DNA of 64,000 bases from Nyssa sinensis (GCA_008638375.1 CM018051.1:39776677-39840676), one strand, 5' to 3'; positions 23,561 through 35,960 are shown, numbered from the stretch's first letter. Made by a program: numbers and translations. The notes: a model not told the origin generated them from the letters alone.

Positions 23561-24347
23561 TGTCACATCCTACAACCCACCCTATACGGATTAGGAACTA
23601 CGACCGGCAAGCTAATTACACCATCGACATCCGCCTTGTGCGGATGCGAGTAATGCAACCAATCGAAGGCCACTTCTAATTTTTTCCAAGTCGATTGCAT
23701 TCTTTTAACTTTTCCTTGGGAGAAAAAATACATAGGTTTTTTTTTTTTTTTTTTTTTTTTTTGTGAATGTAATACAAACTTGGTAGAGCTTGACTAATTT
23801 CTTAGTTATACATTGTACAATTTACAACATCGTGAGCCCAATACATTACATCTCATGACTAACAATACTACTACAAGTTTGCTAGTCTATCTCTTTTCTT
23901 GGTCTAAGTTGTGGTCTACTCTTGCTAAGTTATCTTCATGATAACCAGAACACTCTTTGTTGTACACTTGCAGGATTCACCTAGGCTTAAAGTTCTGCTT
24001 TAGTCTTAGCTCACTGTCTCATCTATATTTGGAATACTTGAAATGTCCATGGATAAACCCATGTGAGTTTTGTGAAAAACTCGTGAGTAACATCGGTGCC
24101 CAGTTATGGGTTTTGGAGAAACCTAAAGTATCTTTACATGGATAGCATATAAAACATTTATAAAGTTATTGGCACTATTTAAAACATTATTGTAAACTAG
24201 GTTATTGCAAAGATAATGATAAATCATGCAATGTTATGCTAGTAAGTACTGTTGCATAAAACTATATTAAATAACTTTAAACTCATTGTTGGTAAATCAT
24301 GTATAAAATGATTTCATGCCAAATGATTAGTTGTACAAGACCTAAAT
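23561..24347 (-). mobile_element. LTR end, minus orientation (Tekay-like)
   Basis: TGTCACATCCTACAACCCACC at 23561 is the reverse complement of a long-LTR 3' terminus (compare GGGTGTGGGATGTGACA ending at 40679). Reading on the plus strand it continues to 24347, where another LTR end starts. It probably continues at 26643-27777 and 34421-35162 around later insertions. A poly(T) run lies just downstream at 23738-23762. No coding potential. Confidence 0.5.
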
Positions 24348-26642
24348 TGTCACAGAGTGACTTCGTGTCATGCCTCGGGCCCCAAAGATGTGAGGGTGAC
24401 CTTGTAAGACAAGGTCAAACATATAATAATCCTATTTATTCCAAACCGCCATGTGATTAGCATATTCTTACTTGAGTTTTCACAACATATATGTATTCAT
24501 TCACATTTCCATCCATTAAACCAAATAAGATTCACATACATCAATTTCAAAGTGTATTTATCATATAGTATTTCTAGTCAAATGAATACAAGTCATAAGT
24601 TTCAAAGTTTACCCTTGTAATTACACAAAAAAATGTCCAAGACTCATCTAGGCTTCCAAGCCTTCATATCAACAACATAAAGACCATAAGGTCTTAAAAA
24701 TTTCCAAAAATAAACAAAAGGTCAAAAAGGAAGTTGTCTTTAATGCACATCATCAAGTGTCCAACTCCTTTCCATTATCTCCATCTGGTAGAGGTCAAAA
24801 CAACAACCCCAATAGAGATTCTAAAATAGGAAAAATTAAGGTGGTGCTAAGTGTATGTATGTGATATGTGTAGTGTCGAGTAAGTGTCCATTCATTATGC
24901 ATATACATCAACAACTAAGTTATTCATTTCCCTTTAATTCTTTGGATAGTCACTTCAATTCAACCATATAAGAGATATAACAAATAATAAACATGAACAA
25001 GTGTTACATAATCCATTTGAGGAAGTAAGTGCACATCAAGTGACTATAGATTGCGTTCACTCTCCATTCCTTTCAAGTTGAATCCTATCATTCTGAAACT
25101 TAATTTTTCTACCGGCCCCCCAAAAGGCCTAACACTTCACAAGCTTCTAACTCGTTGACAATTCGAAATCTTACTAACACACTCTCGCTAATTCACAAAT
25201 TGAAAACCTTTTATTAAATTCCCAACCTAGGCATCACAATTCCAACAATCTCACATCCCTCCTTATTTAATTTATTGCAAGGAATAAATATATATATTTT
25301 TGTCTTTCATTTCCATCTCACATTTTCTGTCATCATCAATATTTTCCAATTCATTTACAAACATGCCCAAGGGTAATATCATTTCATTTTTCATCACAAA
25401 AGCACAATAACGACAACACAACCTCATATCCTTCAATAATTTAATTATTCCTCTCAAACATGAGAAATATTAATATATGGTATTCACAATTCCATCACTC
25501 ATCTCAAGTATGAAAATACATATGTATGTGGTATTAAACAATTCTATTATTTAACTCAAGCATGGAAAATACATATCTACATGGTGTTCAACAATTTCAA
25601 ATTCAACTCAAGCATAGTTTAAGACAAGACTTGTGAGGGAATTTCCAAGAATAGTATAGATATGTGCCAATCACAACATGCCATGAATATGTTATTTTTC
25701 ATCATTTATCACAAGAGTATACCAATGTTATTTCAACTTAAGATACTCAACATTTCTATCACAATCCCAAACATAGTAACATACAACAATGTAAAGAAAA
25801 TTACAAGGCAAGTAAAATGCATCATGCTTCAAATGAAAAACACCTAACCTTCAAACTAGGTTAGAATCCTTACCTCAAAACCTTGATAGAAGTGGATTTT
25901 TTATGTGTAGATAGAGAGATTCCAAGACTTTAGCTTCAACCTTGTTCCCAAACCTCTCTTGCTTCAATCCTTATTCCTAAACCCTAAGAAAGTATTTACA
26001 CAGTTTATTTTACTTAATCAAACTAAATCCATGAGGAAAATGAAAAACTAGAAGATGAAATGATAAATCCTAAATCTTACCCTTTGTTCTTGAAGAAATT
26101 CCAACTTTCAACCGATGAGATTCTTCCTAGAGATGAATCATTTCACTAGGATGTGTTTATGTGTTGGTAATCCATGAAAATTCAAGAAATGTAAAACCCT
26201 AACTTCTCTCTTAGCTTAAGAGAGTTTGGAGAAGAGAGAAATGGTGGATTTGTGAGCAAATGACTTTTTAGCCCATAACATAAAGTGGTATGTCGCACAC
26301 TCGTTTGAATGAAGAAGGCCTTAATTGAACTAGTGTGCCTTCGTTCGAATGAGTATCGAACGAAGGTCGGACGAAGGGTTATGGGTAATCGTTCAAATGA
26401 ACCCCTCTTTGTTAGAACGAAGACTATAAACTAGGTTTCTTTCCCCTTTTTGATTCTACATTTCAAGTCTACATTCCCAATTTATTCATTATGTATCATC
26501 AACATTCCATATCATATTGTTTAAGTTCTTCCCACCTTATTAACATGTTCGTGATGTTCATTATTATATAAAACCAATATTATCCATTATTTACTCATTT
26601 ATTTATTTCCTAATTTTACGAAATGTTATACATGGGTTGTCA
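24348..26642 (-). mobile_element. LTR, minus orientation, probably solo
   Basis: It starts TGTCACAGAGTGACTTCG at 24348 and likely ends GGGTTGTCA at 26642. Part of its interior (24680-24850) resembles 10080-10180 and, inverted, 13880-13950. It is AT-rich with no ORF of note. The right boundary and a target duplication could not be fixed (TAAAT left, TGTAG right), so fragment status is possible. Confidence 0.45.
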
Positions 26643-27777
26643 TGTAGTGACCTTGGACACACAGCGATGCTAAGTAATACAGAGCTCTTGGCTTACTTGG
26701 GCCTACCAGATTAAGCCTCCAACAAGGTATACTGAGTATCAAGTAACAATGCTTCATATACACGACATATAAAATTGGTAATAAAACTTTTGTTAAAAGC
26801 TTAAATCAGTAAGAGATTCTAGTTACTTGTACTTCTAGAGTCATGTGTACCCCTCCTATTGATGTAAGACACTAAGGCCTTGTGCCTTCAGGAGGTCACT
26901 CACATCATGGTTGCCGAGTGAACATCTAGACCTTCTCAACATAGCTTAAAACATGCTTTAATAAAACTCTTACTTCGGTTATCCAAGTTTATAGAACAAT
27001 TAAGATGCAATAAAGAGCATGATGTTGCTCAAAACTAAAATCAAAACTTGTACTTGAATTTGAGTAAGTAAAACAGTTACAAAAATGTACTTTAATAAAA
27101 TGGCACCAGTTCAAGGTACAGGGTTACTCACTTGTGATCCAGAACCCATAGTTACTTGCTTACTTGACTTGCCTCTATACTTATCTTATCTCCCATTTCT
27201 TTTTAGCGATCCTAAATCATAGATCAGAATATATTGATACTAGATTAGTACATATCTCAGCTTAAATCTTTCTTACTTAATGCTTTTAGTCTCTTCTGAA
27301 CTTAATACTGTTTAGGATTCCCTTATGGTCTCTAATTAGGGTTCTTAACAGTTCTTAGTTCATATCGTGACTTACTTTAACTCTTAGGGGCATTTTGATA
27401 ATTTACCCTTTTATGCCTTATTGTTCGATAAGTTGTTTGATTATACAGACTCCATTTTTTAGTCCAGAGGATCTTAATACATTAGTATAGGTTTCTTTAT
27501 ACTTCTTATACTCTTTTGGTAGTTTAAATAAGTCTTAAGAGGTGTTCGTCATTTTATAGTTTGTTTCGGAGTTCTATTTTTCCTAAATGGTCAACACCGT
27601 TGGGTTTGAAACATCGAAGTTATTAAACTTAGCATCTTTTGGATCTCAATTAGACTTCTTGTAGCTTACTTTAGGTCTAGGGCATTTTTTTATAATTTTA
27701 CACTTTCATGCGGGACCATCTTCAGGTACCTGGATGCTCAATTTGACCTTACCATTAGGTCTAAAGCGTCCAACAAT
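26643..27777 (-). mobile_element. Continuation of host LTR sequence around the copia insertion
   Basis: There are no genes. The pieces (AGTCCAGAGG near 27465, repeated TCTAAAGCGTC-type segments near 27770) match the gypsy LTR style on the minus strand. The copia element's GTTAG target duplication sits at 27778-27782 and 34416-34420, so this region and 34421-35162 were once continuous. Confidence 0.5.
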
Positions 27778-27782
27778 GTTAG

Positions 27783-28050
27783 TGTTAGCCTTAAAGGTTT
27801 TCAACCAAGGGGATCTCTGTAATTTTGATGATCAAAAAACATTATCCAATGGACTAATATTTTTATCTAAGTGACAATGTAAATAGGTTATCTAGGTCAA
27901 AAAATATTGTTAACCAAGAAAATGCCAAAAGTTCATCAAGCTAAAATATTCCACTCAAGAATATGCTCTAAAGCAAAGTTTAAAATAAGTGAAATGCTCT
28001 CATGATGATTCAAGTAAATTGGACACACTCAAGCCCAACATAAGAAAAAC
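27783..28050 (+). repeat. Truncated 5' LTR of the copia element
   Basis: This aligns with 32857-33112 of the 3' LTR and then loses similarity near the phrase CAAGCCCAA, where the internal deletion begins. About 1.3 kb of LTR plus the front half of the coding region are gone. Confidence 0.85.
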
Positions 28051-29424
28051 ATATTGAATCTTTAACAAAAGAACTCTGACATTATAAGAATCTATATATG
28101 TTGTGTTTGATGAATCTTATCCCCACATCTCAAAGAAGAATGTAGATGATCATGATATATAAAATGATTCAAATATAAATCAACTGCTTCAAGACAATAA
28201 TGAAAATTTTCAATATCTTGAATATGGAAAAGAAAAAAAATAATATGAAATAAAAAATGAAATTGTAACTCAAGATATTGGATTAGACCCTTCCAAAGAA
28301 TGAAAGTTTGTCAAAGATAACCCTAAAGATTAAATCATTGGCGAATCAACTCAAAAAGTTACTACTGGAGCATCATTGAGAAGTGTATGCTACAATCTAG
28401 CATTTCTATCTCAAAATGAACCTAAAAACATTCAAGATGTTGAAAATGATGAATCTTTGATATTGGCTATGCAAGAAGAATTAAATCAATTTGAAAGAAA
28501 CAACATTTAGAACTTAGTTCCTAGACCTAGAGAACAAAGCATAATTAGAACAAAATAGGTCTTTAAAAATAGGAAAAATGAAGAAGGAAACATAACTAGA
28601 AACAAAACTAGTTTAGTAGCCCATGGATACAACCAAGAAGAGGGAATTGATTATGAAGAAATTTTTGTCCCGGTTGCTAGATTAGAAGCCATAAGATTAT
28701 TGTTTGCCTTTGCATACCATAAAGGTTAAGCTCTATCAAATGGATGTAAAGAGTGCATTCTTGAATGGATTCATTTCCGAGAAAGTATATGTTGAACAAC
28801 TTCCCGAATTTCAAAACCATGAAAAGCCAAACTATGTATACAAACTAATTAAGGCTCTTTATGGTTTGAAGCAAGCTCCTAGAGCTTGGTATGAAAGACT
28901 TAGTGGTTTCTTCACTAAAAATGAATTCATTAGAGAAAAAATAAATACCACTTTGTTTATTAAAACAAAATGGAAAGAAATGCTTATTGTGCAAATATAT
29001 GTGGATGGCATTATATTTGGCTCAACAAATGAAGATCTATGCAAAGACTTTGCCAAGCGCATGCAAGACGAATTTGAAATGAGTATGATGGGAGAATTAA
29101 ATTTCTTCTTAGGATTATAAATAAAATAATCTAAAGAAAGAACGTTTATCAATCAATCCAAGCATATTAAAGAACTTCTTAAAAGATTTGGAATGGAAGA
29201 AACAAAACCCTTAAGTACTCCCATGAATGTTGTTACTAAACTTGAGAAAAACGATAAAGAAAATGAAGTTGATATTAAAAAATATAAAGGAATGATTGGA
29301 AGTCTCTTATATCTCACTACAAGTAGACTGAACATTAAATTTAGTGTATGCTTGTATATAAGATTTCAATCTTGTCATAATAAATCACATCTAAGAGTCG
29401 TAAAAAGGATATTTAAATACCTTT

Positions 29425-30163
29425 TGATATACCACTATGTGACACACCAATCACTACATGACACGTGTAACTGCAGGTCGGCTTATGCTCAATCATTCAA
29501 TTCATGCTCGGTCATATAACTTGTGCTTAGTCATGCAACTCATGTTCAGCCATATCACTTATGCTCGGTCATTCAGTTCATGCTCGGTCATATGACTTAT
29601 GTTCGGTCATTCAGTTCATGCTCAGTCATATGACTTATGTTCGGTCATTCAGTTCATGCTCGGTCATATACCTCATCCTCTGTCAATCAAGGGCATAACC
29701 CATATGGACCGAGCTCATAGTATCAAAGCAGGGCTGCTTTCCTACAAAGCTAAACGTATACAGATGCAAGTCTACAGTACAACCCATCAATGATCATACC
29801 TTATCACTGCCTCAATGAGCACCGAGCAGGAAATAAGGGAACTGTCTCCAACAAGGAAACTGCCACGGTGAGTTACCATATTCAACAAGGTAATTGATAT
29901 CTCTGAAGATCCAATCCCTATATTCATGGTTCCAAATCCTAATCAACTTGGGAGAGCCATTGCCTATAAATTCAACCCTAAAGGTACGCTTTACTTTCAT
30001 GCTCATCATTTGGCTTTCATTACAGTCCTTCAATTCAGTTTACTGACTTAAGCATCTGAACGACTACCGCCAGAGCCAACCCGGTGGTCCTCTGATCTTG
30101 TGTTTTGAGTGTTTCGCAGGGAACCGAGCTTCAATCCTACTTGGGCCAAAAAGTGCAGCATCA
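29425..30163 (+). mobile_element. 739-bp solo LTR (Tat-like) within copia RNase H
   Basis: The insert begins TGATATACCACT and ends GCAGCATCA, with flanks CCTTT (29420-29424) and CCTTC (30164-30168) forming a near-perfect 5-bp duplication. Removing it rejoins the RNase H frame ...FKYL and LGTTNIGLFYP. The distal part (GACTTAAGCATCTGAACG, then GTGTTTCGCAGG) looks like the R/U5 end of Tat-clade LTRs; that clade assignment is tentative. Orientation is inferred from that end. Confidence 0.8.
29490..29695 (+). repeat. About 19-bp minisatellite in the solo LTR
   Basis: Around ten imperfect units of the type TTCATGCTCGGTCATATGAC alternate with TTATGTTCGGTCATTCAG. The alternation creates a higher-order unit of about 38 bp. 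Confidence 0.9.
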
Positions 30164-30719
30164 CCTTCTAGGAACAACTAATATAGGGCTATTCTATCCT
30201 AAAAACACCTCCTTTGATTTATTAAGCTATTCAAATGTTGATTTTGCTTGTTGTAAGATTGATAGAAAAAACATAAGTGGAACTTGTCATTTTCTAGGAA
30301 ATTCCCTCGTATCCTGGTTTAATAAAGAGCAAAATTCAGTAGCCTTGTCCACTGCCAAAGTAGAATATGTGTCAATCGAAAGTTTCTATGCTCAAACTTT
30401 ATACATAAAGCAATAACTTCAAGATTTTAAGTTTAACTATGATATAATACCAATTAAGTGTGATAATACTAGTGCAATTAACATTAGTAAAAACTCAATC
30501 CAACACTCTAGAACTAAACACATATAAATTAGACATCATTTTCTTAGAGATTATGTGCAAAATGGTGATGTAATCCTTAAATTCATTGATACAAACCATC
30601 AATTAATGGATATATTCACCAAACCATTCCAAGAGGAAATATTTTACTTCATTAGAAGAGAAGTAGGAATGATTGACCTAAAAGATTTGAGTAACTAAGT
30701 GATAAAAATCACTTCTGCT

Positions 30720-31004
30720 CAAATCAGTCGACTATCTTTATAGATTAGTCGACAGATAATGGAAAACAATCAACCATAAGGTCTACCTAAGCCTTAAAAA
30801 TGAGTGAAAATTGGGTACTGGTCAAAACGGTCGACCTACTAGCTGACTGATAATTGAACTAGTCGATTGAATGGATAAAACATTCGACTGATCAAGATTT
30901 TTAGAAAGAGAGTTGTTAGGCACTGGTTAAAACAGATGACCTACCAGTCGAACGCCCCAAAACTAGGGCAAAACTAATGATTAATTTGATCAAATCTATA
31001 AATA
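30720..31004 (+). promoter_or_regulatory. Putative internal promoter upstream of copia ORF3
   Basis: The non-coding gap between pol and ORF3 holds repeated GTCGAC/GTCGA-type motifs (about 30727, 30750, 30832, 30870, 30950) and then a TATA box TATAAATA at 30997-31004, 116 bp before the ORF3 ATG. The element's own LTR has the same arrangement: many GTCGACTG motifs at 33310-33750, then TATAAATA at 33853-33860. This is inference from layout, not proof of transcription. Confidence 0.5.
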
Positions 31005-31119
31005 CTAAGCAGTTTTCAAAACATTTCAAACTTGCGCTCTTGAGACCCTTTGACTTCTCTCTCTCTCAAACCTCTCAAAATCGTCCAAGTTCTTTCCCAA
31101 ACCTCTCAATCTCTCTTTC

Positions 31120-32345
31120 ATGGCTCCCAAAACAAAAAATTCAACTTCCAAATCCATAGGAAAATGCCCTAGAGAGGATTTTGACACTGAACATCGAACA
31201 CCAAACAAAATCTCGCCATGACACCCAAGTTTTCCTCAACTTCGACATTGTACAAAAGTTCAAAGTTGACATCGAATATCGACACATCGAGTATGATAAA
31301 ACCATTAGCATCCCTTTCTTCGACTCTGAATCCATTCTTATAGGTACTCACTTCGATTACCTTGGTGAGACCAAGTTTCTCTCTTGTTCCAATACTCAAT
31401 ACACCCAACTTGTTCAACTCTTCTATGCCCATTTTGAGATGCCCAATGGTCTTAATGCTTCTTCATGGATTCTTGACCATCCCGTCTCTCTCAAACTTAA
31501 AAACGTTTCTAAAGTCTTTAATATCCCTCAAGGGGATTTCCAAGAGTTCACTACTAATACTTAGGTGCATGATGGATTTGACCCTTTCACGACCATACAA
31601 CAAATGTGTGGCAACCCTAACATCACTGAGGCATTTAAACCCAATGCCTCCAAACTCACCTTCGAATCCCGTCTTATCCACCACATCATAACCTACAACA
31701 TCCTCTCACGTGCTGGTTGACTAGACTTTGTCTCGTACATAGATGTGTCCTTAATCACAAAAAGGTTGACCTCCCTCACATCATCATTCATCACATGAAT
31801 GATTGCCTAAAAAAGAAACGAGGCATCCTTCCCTATAGCAATCATCTCATCACCTTTTCAAACACTACGACATTGACCTTAGTGGGGAAACCAATTTCTA
31901 CACCCCCATCCATATAGACATCTATTCTAAAGGCACTTTGAAGTCTATGCGATACAAGTCCATTACCCAAGGATGGGTCCCCAAATCCACTCCCATGATC
32001 GAGCAAACCTAAGAGACTCTCTCTTCTACTCACCCTACTCCACAGACCACCTCTTCTCATCCTCTGGTCCCAATCACAGACTCTTCCTCCATCCTCACTT
32101 TCCTTAGGCAAATGGATTCCAATCTCTAAACCTAAATTCGGACCGTTGAATCCAATCTCTCCAAAAACCTATCCGACGTCATAAAAATATAAAGGCTATA
32201 GAGAATGATGTCCACATTCTCAAACTCTGGGCAGACTATTTTTAGCACAATGAGAGAAAGCACGGAGAAACCAAGCTGGAAGTGCTCGAGGTCAAGGACA
32301 TTCTTTAACAAATCCTCAAGCACAGGCCTCCTCCTAGAAAACATT
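31120..32345 (+). pseudogene. copia ORF3 (post-pol, env-like position)
   Basis: The ATG at 31120 opens MAPKTKNSTSKSIGK. A frameshift near 31205 moves to the frame 31181-31564 (HDTQVFLNFDIVQKFK, DYLGETKFLSCS, NGLNASSWILDHPVSL, NIPQGDFQEF). Later degraded frames run to a region rich in polar residues near 32340. The same protein family is encoded on the minus strand at about 48230-49530, where HHDVQEFVNI, LNALSWVKDIPISL and IPCGNFQWF correspond. Extra ORFs in this position are known in SIRE/Maximus elements, sometimes called env-like. Their function is not established and I see no clear signal or membrane segment. Confidence 0.7.
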
Positions 32346-32856
32346 GAGTCATTTTTTTAAGATGAAAAAAGGGAGAAGAATAGGACAAATAGGAAGAAGA
32401 AAAAAGAATAAAGAATAAAAATAGAAAAGAACACAGGATTTTTTTTGTTTTGATTCAAAATCCTTAACTTCTTGTAATTATTCATTTTTTCTTTGTTTAA
32501 AACTTTTAATTCATGTTTACTATTGAAAAAGGTCATACATGAATAGAATAGCATCTTTTGTTATATCATTCTTATGTGTTATGTGCAATCTTTGTTATTG
32601 ATGATAATATTCAAATGCACAAACAAAGCACAAAATATGATATAAGTCTCTAACCCTAATTTGCAAAACTACATGTTGAAAGAGGGAGATAAAAAAAAAT
32701 GCTAATTTATAATGATCTATTTATTTATGGCATGAATTAAAACTTAAAAATTGATAGGGGGAGCTTATATCCAACAATTTTTATTATCTATTATTTGTGC
32801 TATTTTTTCACTATTTGCAAAGGACATTATTTTTTCATCATAAAAAAGGAAAAGAT

Positions 32857-34415
32857 TGTTAGCCCTAAAGGTTTTTCACCAAAGGCATCTTAGTAATTTT
32901 GATTATCACAAAACATTATCCAATGGACTAATGTTTTATCCAAGTGACAATGGAAATAGGTCGTCTAGGTCAAAAAAAAAGTGTTGACCAAGAAAATGAA
33001 AAAAGTCCATCAAGCTAAAAGATTACACTCGAGAATATGCTAAAAAAAAAAGTTCAAAACAAGTGGAATGCTCTCATGATAATTCAAGCAAATTGGACAT
33101 ACTCAAGCCCAAAGATTTAAGTGAAGACTTTTATTTTCCTTATTTTGGGTTTAATCATTGGTCGTAAGCGCTTACTATTTAAAATGATCATCTAAGAACG
33201 AATCTCAAATAATTTTTTAAAATAAAACATTGCCATAACTTAAGTTTTGAAAGATCAAAAAGTTTTGATAAAAGTACACTAAGAAAGATAAGCTAAAAGA
33301 CACTTACTGTCTAAACTAGTCGACTGATTCTTAAAGCTTATTTGTCACACTAATCAAACCAATCAATTGATCCAAAGAACCAATCGATTAAGTGATGTTT
33401 TACAAAAAGAACCTAAAGACTCACTGTCCAAATCAGTTGATCTCCAAGGAGATTTAATCGACTAATATTTAAAGGCAAAATTAGTGTACAAACAAAACTA
33501 GTCAACTGATTCATAGAACCAGTCGACGAGATGACCAATTGATGAATTTTCTGAGCATATTGTCCAAATTAGTTGACCTAAAGGTAATATCAGTCGACCA
33601 CTTCTCAAAGGTAAAAATAGTGTATAAATAGAATCATTCGACCAATTGTTCTTAACCAAATGAACCTAAAACCCTCTAGACAAATCAATTGACCAATTAG
33701 TCGACCAGTCCTCATTGTAGTCGACTGGTTGATGATTTTGTCGACTGATTTTGTCGATCTAGCAATCGCAAATTCAAATTTTGAACAGACAAAAAGGGGG
33801 TAAGGGAAAATGAATCTTTTTGAAAAGCAAGCAGACATATACTTTAAAGGGTTATAAATAGAAGTTCTCTAGGGCTTTCTAAGCCATCACTCACAAGTTT
33901 ACACTTTCACATCTTTCTTATTGTCTTTAAATCTAACATCTTTCAAATCTAGATCTGAAAGTTATACTCATCTTAAATACTCAGAGCTTACACCTGATCT
34001 ATTTATAGAGAGTGGGCACCTTATTACACCAAAACTACTCTAGAAAAGAGTATTATTTGGTAAACATCTTTATGTCATCTCATTGCAGTGAGAGTTGTGT
34101 GTAGGTGCTACCTGATGAGAAAAAAAGGGTATATTTTGCTGAGATAAGAGGGTTGTGGTCTTCGCTTTGTAAAGGTTTGGTCTTCACCTGCAAAGAGATC
34201 ATAATAATGGAAATGCTCAAATGGAGATACTTAAGTTGATGACGTATGAAGTTTTTTGAACTTCGTAAAATGGTTGTGTTTGCTCTCTCTCTCTCTCTCT
34301 CTCTTATTTATTTATTGTGCATTTACAGCTTTTAGTTTTTAAAATTTAAAAAGTAACCAATATTTTCAAAATACCTTATTCCTACCCCCCTCCAAGGGTA
34401 AATATCTGGGCAACA
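32857..34415 (+). repeat. 3' LTR of the copia element
   Basis: 1559 bp, starting TGTTAGCC after an A/G-rich tract and ending GGGCAACA. It contains a cluster of AGTCGACTG-type palindromes (33310-33750), a TATA box at 33853-33860 and a (CT)n run at 34283-34304. A purine tract TAGGGGGAGC lies at about 32754-32763 upstream. Confidence 0.9.
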
Positions 34416-34420
34416 GTTAG

Positions 34421-35162
34421 GTATGTCCCTTCCTATATTTTTCCAGTTAGTCTAGTAGCCCGTATATCACTAAGGGCAACCTAGAAATTATCCATTTTTA
34501 TGTATCTATATTTTTGGTAGCTTATTTGAAAAAACAAACCCCACCATTAAGTCTAGAACATCAAAAAATGTTAGAGTAAGTGCTCTCACAGTCATTGGGG
34601 TTCATTTGGTAGCTTAATTAAAGTACTAGGACTTAATTAAAATTGGTCCAATTTGTCTGTTCATATATTTCAGGGTCTAATTTCTCAAATCGAACTCCAC
34701 CATTGAGTTCAGAATGCCCAAAAATGCTAGAAATACCTCTTCTTTCATTTCAATTAACCTTTGTTACACTTTTTTTTGCCTAGGGGTAAAATAGTAATTT
34801 TACCTATTTATAAAAGGATATAAAAATAATTAGTAATTATTTTTCTGGGCCTTTACATAATTTCCTCAAAAATCTGGGGTCAAGGTATAAATATTATAAA
34901 TTCTAGTTTATTCCAATTTGGCCCCAAACCTATTGGTTCAATGGCTTATACAGTGAACCAATCCAATTCTTCCATTAACCGATCGGTCTAGTCACTGTCT
35001 AAGTGAACCGTGGCTGAAAACCCTGAGAACTGACCAGTCCAGTCTACTCGAATACGTCAACATTGTGTCATCCTGGCATCATCAAAATGACGCTGTGTTG
35101 ATTAAGTATTTAATTAAATACTTTGCATAAAAAAACGACGTCATTCCATTAATATTAAAACC
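34421..35162 (-). mobile_element. Gypsy LTR interior, minus orientation
   Basis: Continuation of the LTR split by the copia element. Two copies of a segment resembling the reverse complement of the LTR motif GACTCAATGG occur near 34540 (CCCACCATTAAGTCTAGAAC) and 34700 (CTCCACCATTGAGTTCAGAA). No coding sequence was found. Confidence 0.55.
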
Positions 35163-35635
35163 TATTTTGTAATACCCCGAAAAAATTAGATATGACTAAA
35201 ATGGCACCCCGACCTAATAAAATTAGGTTATGTAACGGTAATGTTTAAAATGGCTAAGAATACATTAAGCCGTAATGAGATTAATTATCCTAAGATACGA
35301 AATTAATCAAAAACATCAAAGATGGTGCATGATCGAGAAATTGACAACCTGGTCAACCGAGTCAAAATAATTTGGACTAGTGCCAAAATTGAGAATATGA
35401 GACCAGTACGAATAATTAATTATGGAAATAATGTGAATATGGAATAAGACACTAACGGGGACCCAATATCGGTAAAATGAGTAATGATGATACTGAGCCC
35501 CAGATTAATACCAAATTTGTCGGTATTCCATAAATTGATATTTTATGGAATCAACATCAATGTTCGGGGGACCAATGTATATATAACATAAATTTACATA
35601 CACACATATATGTATTGGCGGTCAATATATATACT

Positions 35636-35960
35636 AATGGACGCCGAAAAATACGTATATATATATATATGTGAATTAATATATATATATATATATATAC
35701 ACGATTACATTACATGAGCCCATTACATAAGCTCATTATTATGTATAATGTATATATGTATTATACATTATTATGTATAATGTATAATGTATAATGTACA
35801 TAAGCCCATTACATAAGCCCATTAGATGAATACATAAGGCCCTTATAATGTGTAATGTGTATATATGTGTGTGTGTATGTGTGTGTGTGTGTGTGTGTGT
35901 GGGAAACAGCTAGAAGGTAGTTGGGATGTGTATAGATAATATATATATATATATATAATA
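35636..35960. repeat. (TA)n and (GT)n microsatellites
   Basis: TA tracts at about 35656-35699 and 35940-35957, short ATGTATAATGT repeats at 35740-35800, and a (GT)n run at about 35868-35900. Any reading frames through here are simple-sequence artefacts. Confidence 0.9.

Larger units (their letters stand above)
28070..30698 (+). pseudogene. pol: copia pol: RT and RNase H
   Basis: Linker (FDESYPHISKKN) at about 28110-28135, then RT blocks [50 protein letters not shown] and KALYGLKQAPRAWYERL. The catalytic box reads YVDG at 28998-29009 instead of YVDD. RNase H resumes after a 739-bp insertion at 30169 with DRKNISGTCHFLG, LVSWFNKEQNSVALSTAKVEY and DNTSAINISKN; the end is at 30698. Several stops (for example 28508, 28557, 28729) and frameshifts are present. 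Neither step of replication could be catalysed by this copy. Confidence 0.92.
27783..34415 (+). mobile_element. Ty1/copia retrotransposon, SIRE/Maximus-like, internally deleted
   Basis: It is flanked by a perfect 5-bp duplication GTTAG (27778-27782, 34416-34420). The 5' LTR starts TGTTAGCC at 27783, and the 3' LTR is 32857-34415, starting TGTTAGCC and ending GGGCAACA. Between them are the pol RT and RNase H regions and a further ORF downstream of pol, the organisation of SIRE/Maximus elements. The distal 5' LTR, gag, protease and integrase are missing: after about 28050 the sequence jumps into the integrase-RT linker. A solo LTR interrupts RNase H. The element is not autonomous. Confidence 0.93.

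Noticed and set aside
24348..26642. Complete solo LTR with target duplication
   Set aside because: Flanking five bases (TAAAT and TGTAG) do not match, so completeness is not claimed.
29490..29695. CRISPR-like array
   Set aside because: Units are imperfect, contiguous and lack unique spacers; it is a minisatellite in an LTR of a plant genome.
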